This document shows, one piece after another, positions 22,141 to 31,677 of a stretch of DNA of 32,723 nucleotides. The position numbers were made by a program, and so were the translations under genes. The notes beneath the pieces are model-generated. The model did not search any database and was not told the DNA's origin. It worked only from the letters and a program-made list of their open reading frames with translations. The DNA is from an uncultured beta proteobacterium (GTDB lineage: Bacteria > Pseudomonadota > Gammaproteobacteria > Burkholderiales > Burkholderiaceae_B): the NCBI GenBank assembly GCA_903932425.1, contig CAIZGG010000139.1:1-32723 (forward strand), given 5' to 3'. Numbering within the stretch: the stretch's first letter is position 1; each line of letters begins with the position of its first letter.

Positions 22141-22814
22141 GTTTTGCGATTTGCAACAATTTTTTCAAGTGCTTTGGCTAGATCTTCTTTGCCGCGCGAA
22201 CGCGCGACGTCGATCGCATCCTGAGCTTTGAGGTTTGAGAGACTTGGATCAGCACCACCGTTAATCAGCACCTGAACGGTTTCAACGCTATCGGCTCTGA
22301 CCGCCAAGATCAGGGCTGTGTCACCTTCGGGCGTCAGTTCGTTGGGCAACGCGCCGCTTTCAAGTAAAAACTTAGCAACCTCAGAGCGGGCTTTGACTGC
22401 CGAATAATGCAGTGGCGTCCACCCCTCTTTGTTAACTTTGGCACCACTGGCGATCAATTTTTTAACTCTAGCTAAATCACCAATCAAGGCAACGTACATG
22501 AGCGGAGTTTCGTTGTACTGATTTGCGGCATTCACGTTAATTTTTGGCGCAGTGAGCAAGGCGTCAAAAACCTGCCATGCCCCATCACGTGTCGCTTGAA
22601 TCAAACCCGTTTGTTGATTCGGGCTACGTGTATTGGGGTCAAACCCTGCCGTGAGCAACTCTTTTACGGCTGCAACGTTATCGTTGGCAACATACACCCA
22701 GTAATCTTTAACATTTGCCGCGTAAGCAGGACCGCTCAGTGCGAAACTGGCGCTGAGGGCGATCAATAACAGCCCCAAAAAACGGCGGCGAGAATGAACA
22801 ATAAAAGTTTGCAT
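22128..22814 (-). CDS. Exported ankyrin-repeat protein
   Basis: A 228-aa protein from the ATG at 22814; the ORF-track start at 22829 is a TTG. The N-terminus MQTFIVHSRRRFLGLLLIALSASFALSGPAYA is an export signal with RRRFLGLL, which resembles a Tat motif. The rest consists of four to five ankyrin repeats, such as NETPLMYVALIGDLARVKKL, GWTPLHYSAVKARSEVAKFL and GDTALILAVRADSVETVQVL. Ankyrin repeats bind proteins; the partner is unknown. Its 3' end lies inside a tandem repeat, and its 5' side is an AT-rich 215-base gap before tatD. Confidence 0.9.
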   Translation of the reverse strand: MQTFIVHSRRRFLGLLLIALSASFALSGPAYAANVKDYWVYVANDNVAAVKELLTAGFDPNTRSPNQQTGLIQATRDGAWQVFDALLTAPKINVNAANQYNETPLMYVALIGDLARVKKLIASGAKVNKEGWTPLHYSAVKARSEVAKFLLESGALPNELTPEGDTALILAVRADSVETVQVLINGGADPSLSNLKAQDAIDVARSRGKEDLAKALEKIVANRKTKQQ

Positions 22815-23029
22815 GGTTTCAACTATCAAGAAAATTACTAAGTTTTAAAACCGGATATATTAAATTAATTTCTACCGTGAAGCTCTTGCAAGAATTGAGA
22901 TAATAAGAATTTACTTTAAACAATTCACATTAAATAATTCACATTAATAAAACTACATATCTTTATGATAAATAACAATAAATGCAATTATTCGTTTGAA
23001 GCTACCAATGAATAAAATATCTAATAATT
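22815..23029. other. AT-rich intergenic region between tatD and the ankyrin gene
   Basis: This 215-base gap is far richer in A and T than the rest of the window. It contains the near-tandem AATTCACATTAAAT/AATTCACATTAATA at about 22921-22948. It holds no plausible gene. It should include the promoter of the ankyrin gene and the 3' end of the tatD transcript. The low GC continues for about 100 bases into the 3' end of tatD. Confidence 0.6.
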
Positions 23030-23809
23030 TTACTGAGGAATATACTTTATCTTATTGAATAAATTGAAAAAATTTGATGTTGAATGTGTCTCAATCTCTT
23101 TAAGTGAACAATTTCTAAGTTCGGCTATTTTTTCAGCAACATGAATAACTTTAGACGGATCGTTTAATTTTCCACGAAATGGGACGGGTGCTAGATAAGG
23201 CGAATCTGTTTCGATCAATATTCGGTTTAACGGCATGTTGCGGGCTACTTCTTGTAGGGCTGTCGCCGTCTTAAACGTCACAATTCCAGAAAAAGAGATA
23301 TAAAAATTCATCTCCATCGCTGCCTGAGCGACTTCCCAAGACTCCGTAAAGCAGTGCATCACACCGCCCACTTCGTGGGCCCCTTCTTCTTGCATCAGGC
23401 GTAAGGTGTCCTCAGCGGCTGACCGGGTATGAATAATCAGGGGTAAACCACACTCACGGGCGGCCCGGATATGACATCTAAACCGCTCTCGCTGCCATTC
23501 GAGATCGCCCGATAACCGAAAGTAGTCCAACCCCGTTTCACCGATGGCGACAACCCGCGGGTGCGTGCTGCGTGCAACCAAATCACTCACCGAGGGTTCA
23601 ACCGTATCTTCGTAGTCTGGATGCACGCCGACTGAGGCCCAAAGTGGTTCATGGCGCTCAACTAAGGCGATCAAAGCGGGCCAGTCTGGCAGATTGACAC
23701 TGACACACAGGGCGTGCGACACCTGATTGGTTTGCATTCGCTGCAAAATGTCGGGCATTTGCTCGACTAGTTTTGGAAAATCAACGTGACAGTGTGAATC
23801 AACAAACAT
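23030..23809 (-). CDS. TatD-family metal-dependent hydrolase
   Basis: A 259-aa TIM-barrel hydrolase of the TatD family, thought to act as a DNase or deoxyribonuclease-like repair enzyme. Metal ligands are visible in MFVDSHCHVDF, AIGETGLDYF, LIIHTRSA, VMHCFTES and LIETDSPYLAP. It is the last gene of the minus-strand mltG-tmk-holB-tatD block and starts 18 bases after holB. The final 25 or so residues (STSNFFNLFNKIKYIPQ) are encoded by unusually AT-rich DNA, unlike the rest of the gene. Confidence 0.94.
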   Translation of the reverse strand: MFVDSHCHVDFPKLVEQMPDILQRMQTNQVSHALCVSVNLPDWPALIALVERHEPLWASVGVHPDYEDTVEPSVSDLVARSTHPRVVAIGETGLDYFRLSGDLEWQRERFRCHIRAARECGLPLIIHTRSAAEDTLRLMQEEGAHEVGGVMHCFTESWEVAQAAMEMNFYISFSGIVTFKTATALQEVARNMPLNRILIETDSPYLAPVPFRGKLNDPSKVIHVAEKIAELRNCSLKEIETHSTSNFFNLFNKIKYIPQ

Positions 23810-23827
23810 ACAGAGCTAAAGCCTTGA

Positions 23828-24904
23828 TTAGCGCCCTTGGACGCTGCTAAGTTGGCAGGCTGCAGCAATACGCTGCAACACCGCATGGGCAAATAATTTA
23901 CCGTTTAAGGTATGGCCGGCGACCCGCCGCTGTTGATTCAGCCAGTCGCTTAAGTCACTTAATTGCGCGACCGAGAGGCGCGCACACAGCGTAGTCAGCG
24001 ACTTCTGTAACATCGGAAAATAACGAATCTCTAGCCCATGTGCCTTAAGGTTCATATCGATGACTAGACGCTGAAGTAACTCAATCCAAAGACTCGCTGA
24101 GTCTTTGGAGACCGTATCGGCCAGTTGTCCAACGTTTAGCCCCACACCCTTTTCGAGGCTTGTCGCAAACCCAGATAGCCACTCAGGGCAAGGTTGAGGC
24201 TGCGTTTCGGCCATCTTTTTGGCCAACACTGGGGCGCCACCCGAGGCTGCCAGCCAGGCGGGCGCGTTGGTGATTTTTTGTTCAGCCAACCAAGCTTGTG
24301 CGATTGCCGCCGAGGGTGTAGCCAAAGGCAGGCGTCTGCAACGCGACAAAAGTGTTGGCAAAAGCCGATCGGGCGCGTCGGCAACCAGCAAAAAAATCGT
24401 TGCCGGGGGCGGTTCTTCAAGCACCTTAAGCAGAGCGTTCCCTGAAATATGCGTCAAGGCTTCGGCGGGATAGATCAGCGCGACTCGGTAGCCAGAGCGA
24501 TGCGTCGCGTTATTGAACCAGGGCGCAAGGTTACGAATCTGTTCGACGCGAATATCTTTCGAGGGTGCACGCTTTGTGCCCCCAGCGGCCTCAGGCGGGG
24601 CACTTTCACCCCCTTCTTCGTCGTCTTGGTCAGCGCCTTCTTCAAGTGCGAGCACTTCAGGGCGTATCCGTTTCAGATCGGGGTGATGCCCTTTGGCGAC
24701 CCAACCGCAGGCTAAGCATTGACCGCAGGCCAGTCCGCTAACGGGCGACTCGCACATGAGCGCCGCTGCGGCCGCAAAAACAAACTCTCGCTTACCGATC
24801 CCGGCAAGTCCATGTACCAACCAGGCATGGGCGAACCGCTCGCGCTGCCCTAGCCACTGTTGAGCCACTTCAACTTGCCAAGGAAAAAACTGAGCAGCAC
24901 TCAT
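23828..24904 (-). CDS. holB: DNA polymerase III subunit delta'
   Basis: A 358-aa clamp-loader subunit. The nucleotide-binding loop is degenerate ([11 protein letters not shown]), as usual for delta', which does not hydrolyse ATP. A zinc module is formed by Cys51, Cys60, Cys63 and Cys66 ([10 protein letters not shown]). An acidic linker ([12 protein letters not shown]) follows at about residue 90. [10 protein letters not shown] and [13 protein letters not shown] are typical clamp-loader segments. Its ATG overlaps the tmk stop by 4 bases, so the two are coupled. Confidence 0.95.
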   Translation of the reverse strand: MSAAQFFPWQVEVAQQWLGQRERFAHAWLVHGLAGIGKREFVFAAAAALMCESPVSGLACGQCLACGWVAKGHHPDLKRIRPEVLALEEGADQDDEEGGESAPPEAAGGTKRAPSKDIRVEQIRNLAPWFNNATHRSGYRVALIYPAEALTHISGNALLKVLEEPPPATIFLLVADAPDRLLPTLLSRCRRLPLATPSAAIAQAWLAEQKITNAPAWLAASGGAPVLAKKMAETQPQPCPEWLSGFATSLEKGVGLNVGQLADTVSKDSASLWIELLQRLVIDMNLKAHGLEIRYFPMLQKSLTTLCARLSVAQLSDLSDWLNQQRRVAGHTLNGKLFAHAVLQRIAAACQLSSVQGR

Positions 24905-25539
24905 GTGAGGCGCCGTTTGGCCACAAGTTGAGTCAGTTGAACCGACAACAGTGCGCGAATCTGTTCAATCGTTTGTGTAGCGTCGATTCGCTGGATGCGC
25001 GTGGGCTGCTGCTGCGCGCGTGACAAGTAGACCGCTCGCGTGCGTTCAAAAAACGCATCGGCTTCTTGTTCAAAACGATCTTGATCGCGGGTACGGTCAA
25101 GCCGCTCGCGCGCGACCGCTAAAGGAACATCAAACAGCCAGGTGCAATCAGGCTGCAACGCAGGATGCACCCACTGCTCGAGTGCTGCAATACGATCGAC
25201 CCCCAACTCGCGCCCTCCGCCCTGATAGGCAAAGGTGGCGTCGGTAAAGCGATCACACACCACCCACTGGCCAGCCTGCAAGGCCGGCTCAATAACAGAC
25301 TGCAGATGCTCGGCTCGGGAGGCAAACATTAAAAGTGTTTCGCACTCGAGGCTCATGGGTTCGTGCAACAAAAGGGCTCGAAGCTTTTCACCAAGCGCGG
25401 TTCCGCCCGGCTCACGCGTGCAGACAACCGACACGCCTCGCTCGGTCAATTGATCGACCAGCCACTGCACGTGCGTGCTTTTCCCGGCGCCGTCAACACC
25501 CTCAAGGGTTAAAAATAGCCCGCGTTGCTGTGTATTCAA
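24901..25539 (-). CDS. tmk: Thymidylate kinase
   Basis: A 212-aa dTMP kinase, which makes dTDP for DNA synthesis. The P-loop is [10 protein letters not shown] at residues 13-22. [18 protein letters not shown] and [18 protein letters not shown] are the substrate-binding and DR(F/Y) motifs of the family. The gene overlaps mltG and holB by 4 bases on either side, a common arrangement in proteobacteria. Confidence 0.97.
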   Translation of the reverse strand: MNTQQRGLFLTLEGVDGAGKSTHVQWLVDQLTERGVSVVCTREPGGTALGEKLRALLLHEPMSLECETLLMFASRAEHLQSVIEPALQAGQWVVCDRFTDATFAYQGGGRELGVDRIAALEQWVHPALQPDCTWLFDVPLAVARERLDRTRDQDRFEQEADAFFERTRAVYLSRAQQQPTRIQRIDATQTIEQIRALLSVQLTQLVAKRRLT

Positions 25540-26552
25540 GGCTTTTTACCCAAGATATAGGTTGCCACGTTTTTATTGTGCTCGGGCAGTGTTACCGCAA
25601 AGGCGCTGCTGCCGTCACCCTTTGACACAAAATACAAATAATTATGCTTGTCTGGGTTGACCGCAGCCGCGAGTGCCGCCCGCCCACTGCTGGCGATCGG
25701 GCTAGGTGGCAATCCTAGTCGGGTATACGTGTTGTATGGCGTGTCGGTTAACAAATCTTGTTTCCGCAATTTTCCGGTGTAGTATTCACCCATCCCATAA
25801 ATGACCGTAGGATCTGTTTGCAGCAGCATATTGGCCCGTAATCGGTTGCTAAACACCCCTGCGATGCGCCCGCGGTCTGCCGCCTGACCCGTCTCTTTTT
25901 CAATGATCGAAGCCAAGATCAGTGCATCATAGGGGGTCTTTAAAACACTGTTGGGCGCTCGGTTAGCCCACGCACGCTCGAGTATTTTTTGCTGAGTGCG
26001 CGCTGCGCGCTCAAGCAACTCGACATCTGTCGTGCCAATCGGAAAAATATACGTATCCGGAAAAAATAATCCCTCAAGACTATCAGTTTGGCCTGACATC
26101 CCCACACGCTTAAGCAGCTCAGCGTCTGTTGTTTGGGCCAAGGTCTGTTTGATATCGGGGTGTTGCGCCAGGGCAGCTCGAATTTGCCGTAGATTCCAGC
26201 CTTCAACAAACGTAATCTGACGCGCCGTCACATCACCAAGCGCCATTCTTCGCAAGACAGCCCAGGGGCTGTCGCCCCGCACAATTTGATAGCCACCCGC
26301 TTTGATTTTTGTATCGAGTTCGCCCAACCGAGCGAGCGCGACAAAGCCCTGAACATTCAAAGGCACACCGGCTTGATTGATCAACTGCGCGATACTCGAG
26401 GGCGTAGAACCCGGTGGAACCAAAATATCGACTCGCTCGGTTGGCAGCGCCAGCGCGCCGTGCACCCAAAAGTAGGCGGGCGCCACCGCACCTGCCACAA
26501 CAAGAATGACGGGCAAAACCAGATAAAGCAGAAGTTTATTCAAGGCACTCAT
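25536..26552 (-). CDS. mltG: Endolytic murein transglycosylase
   Basis: A 338-aa YceG/MltG protein that cuts nascent peptidoglycan in the periplasm and is anchored in the inner membrane. A single membrane segment lies at about residues 7-30 ([24 protein letters not shown]). The LysM-like part follows, and the catalytic glutamate is in [32 protein letters not shown] and [12 protein letters not shown] near the C-terminus are typical. It is the first gene of the minus-strand block and is divergent from ygfZ with a 55-base gap. Confidence 0.95.
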   Translation of the reverse strand: MSALNKLLLYLVLPVILVVAGAVAPAYFWVHGALALPTERVDILVPPGSTPSSIAQLINQAGVPLNVQGFVALARLGELDTKIKAGGYQIVRGDSPWAVLRRMALGDVTARQITFVEGWNLRQIRAALAQHPDIKQTLAQTTDAELLKRVGMSGQTDSLEGLFFPDTYIFPIGTTDVELLERAARTQQKILERAWANRAPNSVLKTPYDALILASIIEKETGQAADRGRIAGVFSNRLRANMLLQTDPTVIYGMGEYYTGKLRKQDLLTDTPYNTYTRLGLPPSPIASSGRAALAAAVNPDKHNYLYFVSKGDGSSAFAVTLPEHNKNVATYILGKKP

Positions 26553-26607
26553 AGGTGTGACAGTTTAATATGTATATCAGCGATTCAAAAACGAATGATT
26601 AAAACTT

Positions 26608-27693
26608 ATGCACCCAATCTTGACCCCACCGCTTTTGTCCAAAACAGCAAGCCAGCCTAAATCTTTGATGATTTACCCCTTGGACGATTTGGCCGTGTTT
26701 GAAGTAACCGGTGCCGATGCCCTTTCGTTTTTACAAGGCCAAATAACCAATGACATCTTAAACGCGGGCCCTCAGCACGCTAAGCTCGCAGGCTATTGCA
26801 CAGCCCAAGGCCGGTTGTTAGCAACCATGGTCGTAGCCAGCCTGCCCGAAGCGCTTGGCCAAGGGCTGATTGGGCTGATGCGACAAGATATTCTTGCCCC
26901 AGTTCTTAAACGACTGAGTATGTTTGTGTTGCGCGCCAAGGTTAAGCTAAGTGCCAGCACGTATTCTGTGGCTGGGGTCTCGGTTGCGCGAACCGAGGTC
27001 GCGGCCTTGAGTCAGGCCTTAGGGCACGAACTGCCTCAGGCTGCCTGGCAGATGGCCGCTGCAACAACAGGGCTTTGGATCTGTGCCCCCACCGCCACGC
27101 CGCTAGCTGGCATTGAGACCTGTCGCTGGTGGTGGATCGCGGGTGACGCTCAGCTTGAAGTTTGCCAAGGTCTGAGCGTATCGACCGTTCTTGGTTCGCT
27201 TGAGCAGTGGCAATGTGAGGATATTTCAGCTGGACTACCCTGGATTCAAGCAGCAACCCAAGATCTGTTGATCCCACAAACACTTAATCTCGATTTAATT
27301 GAGGGCGTGAGCTTTACAAAAGGTTGCTATCCAGGCCAAGAAATTGTTGCCCGCAGCCACTATCGCGGCACAGTCAAACGCCGCATGCACTTTGGTGTGA
27401 TCGAGCAGCACTCGAATCTTGATAGCAGCATGATGGCCGGCGCTGACATTTTTGACGCACAAGGCTCAGAGCAAGCGTGCGGTCGAGTCATCAATATCAC
27501 CTCGCCTGTGCACCAACAGTCAGACGGTGCAAACAACCCAAACGCTGAAAGCGATGGCCGCAGCACGGCCACTGCTTACGTGTTGTTTGAAACCACCTTT
27601 GAAGCGCTTGAGCATAATGCCTTGCATCTTGGCGCTCGCGATGGCGCCCCGATTAAGCTGGTTAACCTACCCTACTCGACCAAGCCGGCATAG
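26608..27693 (+). CDS. ygfZ: YgfZ/GcvT-like folate-binding protein
   Basis: A 361-aa protein of the YgfZ (IbaG/COG0354) family, which uses tetrahydrofolate and supports repair or assembly of certain Fe-S enzymes. The signature KGCYPGQEIVARSHYRG (K-G-C-Y-x-G-Q-E) is intact. The N-terminal part, VFEVTGADALSFLQGQITNDI, is also typical. The start is uncertain: ATG at 26608 or 26668; neither has a clear ribosome site. The second would give the start MIYPLDDLAVF, close to where the family homology begins. It is divergent from mltG. Confidence 0.92.
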   Translation: MHPILTPPLLSKTASQPKSLMIYPLDDLAVFEVTGADALSFLQGQITNDILNAGPQHAKLAGYCTAQGRLLATMVVASLPEALGQGLIGLMRQDILAPVLKRLSMFVLRAKVKLSASTYSVAGVSVARTEVAALSQALGHELPQAAWQMAAATTGLWICAPTATPLAGIETCRWWWIAGDAQLEVCQGLSVSTVLGSLEQWQCEDISAGLPWIQAATQDLLIPQTLNLDLIEGVSFTKGCYPGQEIVARSHYRGTVKRRMHFGVIEQHSNLDSSMMAGADIFDAQGSEQACGRVINITSPVHQQSDGANNPNAESDGRSTATAYVLFETTFEALEHNALHLGARDGAPIKLVNLPYSTKPA

Positions 27694-27729
27694 AGTTGGG
27701 TGGCTAAGCACGATGTTCAGCGACGACGC

Positions 27730-28896
27730 TTAGGTGCGTTGGCCTAGATCGTGTAACGGGTGTTTCTCAGCAGCGAACGGAAGCGTAAAAAACTTTTCAA
27801 CCCAGGCCTCGGTCGCGTCGTTGAGAGTTGCCGGATTCCACTTGGGTTGCTTGTCTTTATCGATTAACAACGCGCGTATCCCCTCGGCAAAGTCGCCGTG
27901 CGAAGCGCACATCAAGCCCGCGACCCACTCGACGCGATAGGCATCTGCCAAGGACAGGTGCTTGACACGCTTAAGCAACGTATAGGTTAAACGCGCCGAG
28001 CCAGGCGACCCGGCTGCGAGTGTTTTGGCCGCACGCTGCAACCACGGGTCAGTGTGCTCGGCAAGCGCCAGCAAGGCAGCAACAATTTTATTAAGATCTG
28101 ACCCTGCACAACACCTGTGGATCAGAGACAAGTGCTGCTGCAAAGGCCCGATGGCCACTGCAGGGGCTGTTGTCAAACCCGCAAGTACCTCATCAAGTAG
28201 CCCTTCGTTTTTACCGTTTGACTGGGTGTCGCTTGCCAGCCAATTTTGTTTACTGAGTTGTTCGAGTAGCGCCGGCCAAGTATCGCGAGATAAATGATAA
28301 TCAGCCATCCCAGCAAATAAAGCATCTGCTGCCCCGATTTGCGCACCCGTTAAGCCCAGAAACAAACCGGTTTTGCCCGGCAGGCGATTGAGCATCCAGG
28401 TTCCACCCACATCAGGGAACAAGCCAATGGAGATCTCTGGCATAGCAAGTCTGGAGGTCTCAGTGACGACTCGGTGACTGGCGCCCATCATCAGGCCCAT
28501 ACCGCCACCCATTACGATGCCATCGCCCCAGACGAGGATGGGTTTGGGAAAGGTATGCAAGCGGTAATCGAGCGCGTATTCTTCTGCAAAAAACGTACCT
28601 GCGTGCGTGTTATCTAAAGCCGCTTTACCAAGATTATTCACCATGCTGTGGTGCAGCGCATGCAGGTCACCCCCCGCGCAAAAGGCTTTGTCTCCGGCGC
28701 CCTTCAGTATCAGACACGCGATCGATGAATCTGTGGCCCAACGCTCAAGCTGCGTTGCAAGCAGGCGCGTCATTTCAAGTGACAAACCATTTAACGTCTT
28801 AGGGGCGTTCAGTGTCGCGACCCCAAGGCGCATGCCGTTGGCACACGGCAATTCGTCAAATAAAACTACCGCCTCGTTTGTTTCTAATGCACTCAT
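27730..28896 (-). CDS. 3-hydroxyisobutyryl-CoA hydrolase (crotonase family)
   Basis: A 388-aa crotonase-fold protein, longer than a plain enoyl-CoA hydratase and matching the HIBCH group. DKAFCAGGDLHAL and GIVMGGGMGLMMGASHRVV form the CoA/oxyanion-hole region. MPEISIGLFPDVGGTWMLNRLPG is diagnostic for the hydrolase group, where the Glu and Asp are catalytic. It would release 3-hydroxyisobutyrate in valine degradation. The start overlaps the isobutyryl-CoA dehydrogenase stop by 4 bases, which agrees with that role. A separate enoyl-CoA hydratase step is not in this block. Confidence 0.9.
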   Translation of the reverse strand: MSALETNEAVVLFDELPCANGMRLGVATLNAPKTLNGLSLEMTRLLATQLERWATDSSIACLILKGAGDKAFCAGGDLHALHHSMVNNLGKAALDNTHAGTFFAEEYALDYRLHTFPKPILVWGDGIVMGGGMGLMMGASHRVVTETSRLAMPEISIGLFPDVGGTWMLNRLPGKTGLFLGLTGAQIGAADALFAGMADYHLSRDTWPALLEQLSKQNWLASDTQSNGKNEGLLDEVLAGLTTAPAVAIGPLQQHLSLIHRCCAGSDLNKIVAALLALAEHTDPWLQRAAKTLAAGSPGSARLTYTLLKRVKHLSLADAYRVEWVAGLMCASHGDFAEGIRALLIDKDKQPKWNPATLNDATEAWVEKFFTLPFAAEKHPLHDLGQRT

Positions 28897-30047
28897 CGTA
28901 TATCCGCACCTTTCTCTAACAGTTGGCGAGCAATAATGACCCGCATAATTTCGTTCGTCCCCTCGAGGATTTGATGCACCCGTGTATCGCGCACCAGACG
29001 TTCTAGTGGATAGTCTTTCAAATATCCGTAGCCGCCATGCAATTGCTGTGCTTCAAGACAAACTTGAAAACCCAGATCGGTGGCAAAACGTTTGGCCATC
29101 GCGCAATAGGTTGACGCATCGGCTGACCCCGCGTCAAGCTTGCAGGCCGCCAGGCGCACCATCTGACGCGCCGCGACAGTATGGGTTGCCATATCCGCGT
29201 ATTTAAATTGCAACGCCTGAAAGCCCGCGAGCCGTTGCTTAAACTGTTTACGCTCAAGCATGTAGCTATATGCGGCGTCAAGCGCTCCTTGTGCGGCACC
29301 GACCGAACAGGTCGCGATGTTGATTCTGCCGCCGTCAAGGCCACGCATGGCAATCTTAAAACCCTCGCCCTCTTTTCCCAATAAGTTTTCAACGGGTACG
29401 TGTACGTTCTCGAACTTAATCGCGCGCGTGCTTTGGCTATTCCAGCCCATTTTGTTTTCTTTACGGCCAAAACTAATGCCTTCGAGCGTGGCAGGTACGA
29501 CAAAGGCAGAGACGCCCGAGGGGCCGCCACCACCTGTACGCGCCATCACGATCAGCACGTCAGTATCACCACCACCAGAAATAAAGGCCTTGGCCCCATT
29601 CAAGATATAGTGCTTCCCCTCGAGCACCGCCTGAGTGGTCAAAGACGCCGCATCTGAACCCGAGCCAGGCTCGGTCAGGCAATACGAGGCGAGTTTGTCG
29701 CCTGAAGCAAGAGGCTTGCCCCACTGCTCGCGCACCGACGGGGTGGCCCACTGGCCCACCATCCACGTTGCCATGTTGTGAATTGTCAGGAAGGCAGTCG
29801 TTGAGGGGTCGATTGCAGCCATCTCTTCAAACACCAGGGTCGCGTCAAGCCTGGGCAACCCTAACCCGCCAATCTCTGGAGAGGCATACATCGCACCAAA
29901 GCCCATGCGCCCCGCAAGTTTGATCGTCTCTATCGGAAAAATGGATTCTTGATCCCAACGCGCTGCGTGCGGAGCAAGCTCACCCAGGGCAAATTCTTTT
30001 GCAGCCTGTGCAAAGGCAATTTGGTCATCATTCAGTTCCATATCCAT
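28893..30047 (-). CDS. Acyl-CoA dehydrogenase, probably isobutyryl-CoA dehydrogenase
   Basis: A 384-aa FAD acyl-CoA dehydrogenase. Marks are SYCLTEPGSGSDAASL, the QLHGGYGYLKDYPLERLVRD region and QILEGTNEIMRVIIARQLL near the C-terminus. The catalytic glutamate of this subgroup is usually in the ILEGTNEIMR segment, which is intact. Coupling to a 3-hydroxyisobutyryl-CoA hydrolase gene favours isobutyryl-CoA (valine catabolism) over other short acyl-CoAs. A GGAG-like site (CAGGAGAACG on the minus strand) precedes the ATG. Confidence 0.9.
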   Translation of the reverse strand: MDMELNDDQIAFAQAAKEFALGELAPHAARWDQESIFPIETIKLAGRMGFGAMYASPEIGGLGLPRLDATLVFEEMAAIDPSTTAFLTIHNMATWMVGQWATPSVREQWGKPLASGDKLASYCLTEPGSGSDAASLTTQAVLEGKHYILNGAKAFISGGGDTDVLIVMARTGGGGPSGVSAFVVPATLEGISFGRKENKMGWNSQSTRAIKFENVHVPVENLLGKEGEGFKIAMRGLDGGRINIATCSVGAAQGALDAAYSYMLERKQFKQRLAGFQALQFKYADMATHTVAARQMVRLAACKLDAGSADASTYCAMAKRFATDLGFQVCLEAQQLHGGYGYLKDYPLERLVRDTRVHQILEGTNEIMRVIIARQLLEKGADIR

Positions 30048-30219
30048 CGCGTTCTCCTGAGGCGTTGCCCGAAAACTAAGCTATGCCCGTTGTTCTGTCG
30101 AGGTCGTCGACTAATCGTTATGACAGCAGAATACTAAATTCGAATCATTTGGCATATTGTCTTGCCGCTGACAATCCTTAATCACGCGAGCGGTCACGTC
30201 GCGTTGCCAACAAGAGTAA
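30048..30219 (-). promoter_or_regulatory. Control region of the valine-degradation pair
   Basis: This 172-base gap between rnfH and the dehydrogenase gene should carry the promoter of the pair. TTGTC-N8-GACAA at 30157-30174 is a small inverted repeat that could be an operator. I see no gene and no clear terminator for the upstream rnfH transcript. Confidence 0.35.
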
Positions 30220-30702
30220 TTAGGACACCGTCAAATCATCAATCGGCATCTTCTTCTTAATATTTCGTACCTTTTCGCGATGAAGCGCACGCCGCCGACG
30301 CGCGGCCTTCGGTTCAACAATGAGTGGGCGACAAAGCTCGATTCGGTCACCATCGCTCAGCAATCTTGACAGGTCACAACGTTGTCCAAAAATACTGAAC
30401 CCAGCCGGTTGATACGTGTGTAACAATCCGCTTAACTCAAGCGCCTGCTCAACGCGTGTACCGACTGGCAACTCAAGCGCTACCGAAGTCACTTGTTCAG
30501 GACTCGCCCACACCACAGAGACCCTTAAGTGCGCAATAGAGCCAGACCGAGTGTCGGGGACGGACGCGCCTGTGTTGTTCTGTGCGTTCTTGCTCTGTGA
30601 GCTCACAACGCTCACAACGCTCTCAACGGATTCAGCGTGTTCAGAGTGTTCAGAGTGCTCTGTGCGGTCTGCACGTTCTGTAGGGACTGGGTCAGTTGTC
30701 AT
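30220..30702 (-). CDS. rnfH: RnfH-family ubiquitin-like protein with repeat-rich N-terminus
   Basis: A 160-aa protein whose last 100 or so residues match RnfH (beta-grasp, ubiquitin-like): HLRVSVVWASPEQVTSVALELP, LLHTYQPAGFSIFGQRCDLSRLL and DGDRIELCRPLIVEPKAARRRRA. RnfH normally has about 95-105 residues. Here about 55 extra N-terminal residues, rich in Glu, His, Ser and Val (EHSEHSEHAESVESVV), come from a 9-bp repeat array. The real start may be one of several GTG codons inside that array, so the N-terminus is uncertain. It follows ratA by 11 bases, the usual gene pair. Confidence 0.87.
   Translation of the reverse strand: MTTDPVPTERADRTEHSEHSEHAESVESVVSVVSSQSKNAQNNTGASVPDTRSGSIAHLRVSVVWASPEQVTSVALELPVGTRVEQALELSGLLHTYQPAGFSIFGQRCDLSRLLSDGDRIELCRPLIVEPKAARRRRALHREKVRNIKKKMPIDDLTVS
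30602..30682. repeat. Degenerate 9-bp tandem repeat array in the 5' part of rnfH
   Basis: Read on the plus strand the units run CTCACAACG, CTCACAACG, CTCTCAACG, GATTCAGCG, TGTTCAGAG, TGTTCAGAG, TGCTCTGTG, CGGTCTGCA, CGTTCTGTA. Because 9 is a multiple of 3, changes in copy number keep the frame and only lengthen or shorten the N-terminus of RnfH. Confidence 0.8.
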
Positions 30703-30713
30703 TGTCTCTATTT

Positions 30714-31151
30714 CTAGCTTTGACCGTACACGGCCTGAGCGCGTTGGGTGAACGAGTCGATAAAGCTTGAAGCGATACGATTAAAAATTGGCCCAACCAG
30801 CGCTTCCAGCGTGCGACTAGAAAAAGCGTACCTTAAGGTGAACAGTACCTTGCAAGCGTCTTCAGACAAAGGCAAAAATACCCACTCGCCTGTCAGCTCT
30901 GAAAACGGTCCGTCAACCAACTCAAGTTCAATCTTATTAGGATAGTCATGTCGATTGCGGGTTGTGAACGACTGCCGGATGCCAGCCAACGCGATGGTAA
31001 TCGACGCTTGCATACCGTGCTCGTTTCGCTCGCTGACCACGGCACCGCCGCACCATGGCATAAATTCAGGATATTTTTCAACTTGAGCCACGAGTTCAAA
31101 CATTTGGCTCGCACTGAAAGGGACTAGGACAGAACGCTCGACGCAATGCAT
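30714..31151 (-). CDS. ratA: RatA/Coq10-family SRPBCC protein
   Basis: A 145-aa START-like (SRPBCC) protein of the RatA/Coq10 family. ERSVLVPFSASQMFELVAQVEKYPEFMPWC is the family opening, and DGPFSELTGEWVFLPL follows in the middle. In E. coli RatA was described as a toxin that blocks 70S ribosome assembly, but Coq10-like lipid or ubiquinone binding is the more general role. The ORF track begins at 31241, which would overlap divergent smpB; I use the ATG at 31151 where homology starts. The pair ratA-rnfH opposite smpB is widely conserved. Confidence 0.9.
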   Translation of the reverse strand: MHCVERSVLVPFSASQMFELVAQVEKYPEFMPWCGGAVVSERNEHGMQASITIALAGIRQSFTTRNRHDYPNKIELELVDGPFSELTGEWVFLPLSEDACKVLFTLRYAFSSRTLEALVGPIFNRIASSFIDSFTQRAQAVYGQS

Positions 31152-31218
31152 TGTTGATCGGGAATGGTTGCTAGAATAGAGGCATTTTACCGGTATCACA
31201 CCAGAAGTCTTAGGCCCA

Positions 31219-31677
31219 ATGAGCATTATCGAAAACCGCAAAGCTTTTCACGACTACCTAATAGAAGAACGCTTCGAGGCTGGCCTTGTGCTGCAAGGCT
31301 GGGAGGTCAAGGCGATTCGTGAGGGTCGTGCACAACTCAAAGAAAGCTATGTGGTCGTACTTGAGGCCGAACTATGGTTGATCGGCATGCATATTAGCCC
31401 TTTATTGTCGGCTTCAACGCATATTTTGCCTGACGCGACCCGCACTCGAAAGCTACTTTTAAAGGCCGAAGAGATCAGCAAACTCATCGGCAAGGTCGAA
31501 CAACGCGGGTTTGCCTTGGTGCCAATCAATTTGCACTACAAAAACGGACGAATCAAGCTGGATTTTGGTCTTGGTAAAGGTAAAAAACTTCACGACAAGC
31601 GCGACGCCTCGCAAGAAAAAGACTGGGCGCGTGAAAAAGAACGCCTGATGAAGCACGACACCCGTAACCGCGACTAA
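31219..31677 (+). CDS. smpB: SsrA-binding protein SmpB
   Basis: A 152-aa tmRNA-binding protein for rescue of stalled ribosomes. [40 protein letters not shown] is the highly conserved beta-barrel part, and the basic C-terminal tail ([24 protein letters not shown]) enters the decoding site. The 67-base space to the ratA ATG must hold its promoter. The stop codon lies inside a 30-bp tandem repeat. The tmRNA gene itself was not seen in the window. Confidence 0.97.
   Translation: MSIIENRKAFHDYLIEERFEAGLVLQGWEVKAIREGRAQLKESYVVVLEAELWLIGMHISPLLSASTHILPDATRTRKLLLKAEEISKLIGKVEQRGFALVPINLHYKNGRIKLDFGLGKGKKLHDKRDASQEKDWAREKERLMKHDTRNRD

Noticed and set aside
29018-29533. 171-aa ORF inside the isobutyryl-CoA dehydrogenase gene
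   Set aside because: Same strand but shifted frame of a strong gene, with arginine-rich composition typical of a shadow ORF.
31152-31241. Longer RatA N-terminus
   Set aside because: It would overlap divergent smpB and its promoter; homology starts at the ATG at 31151.
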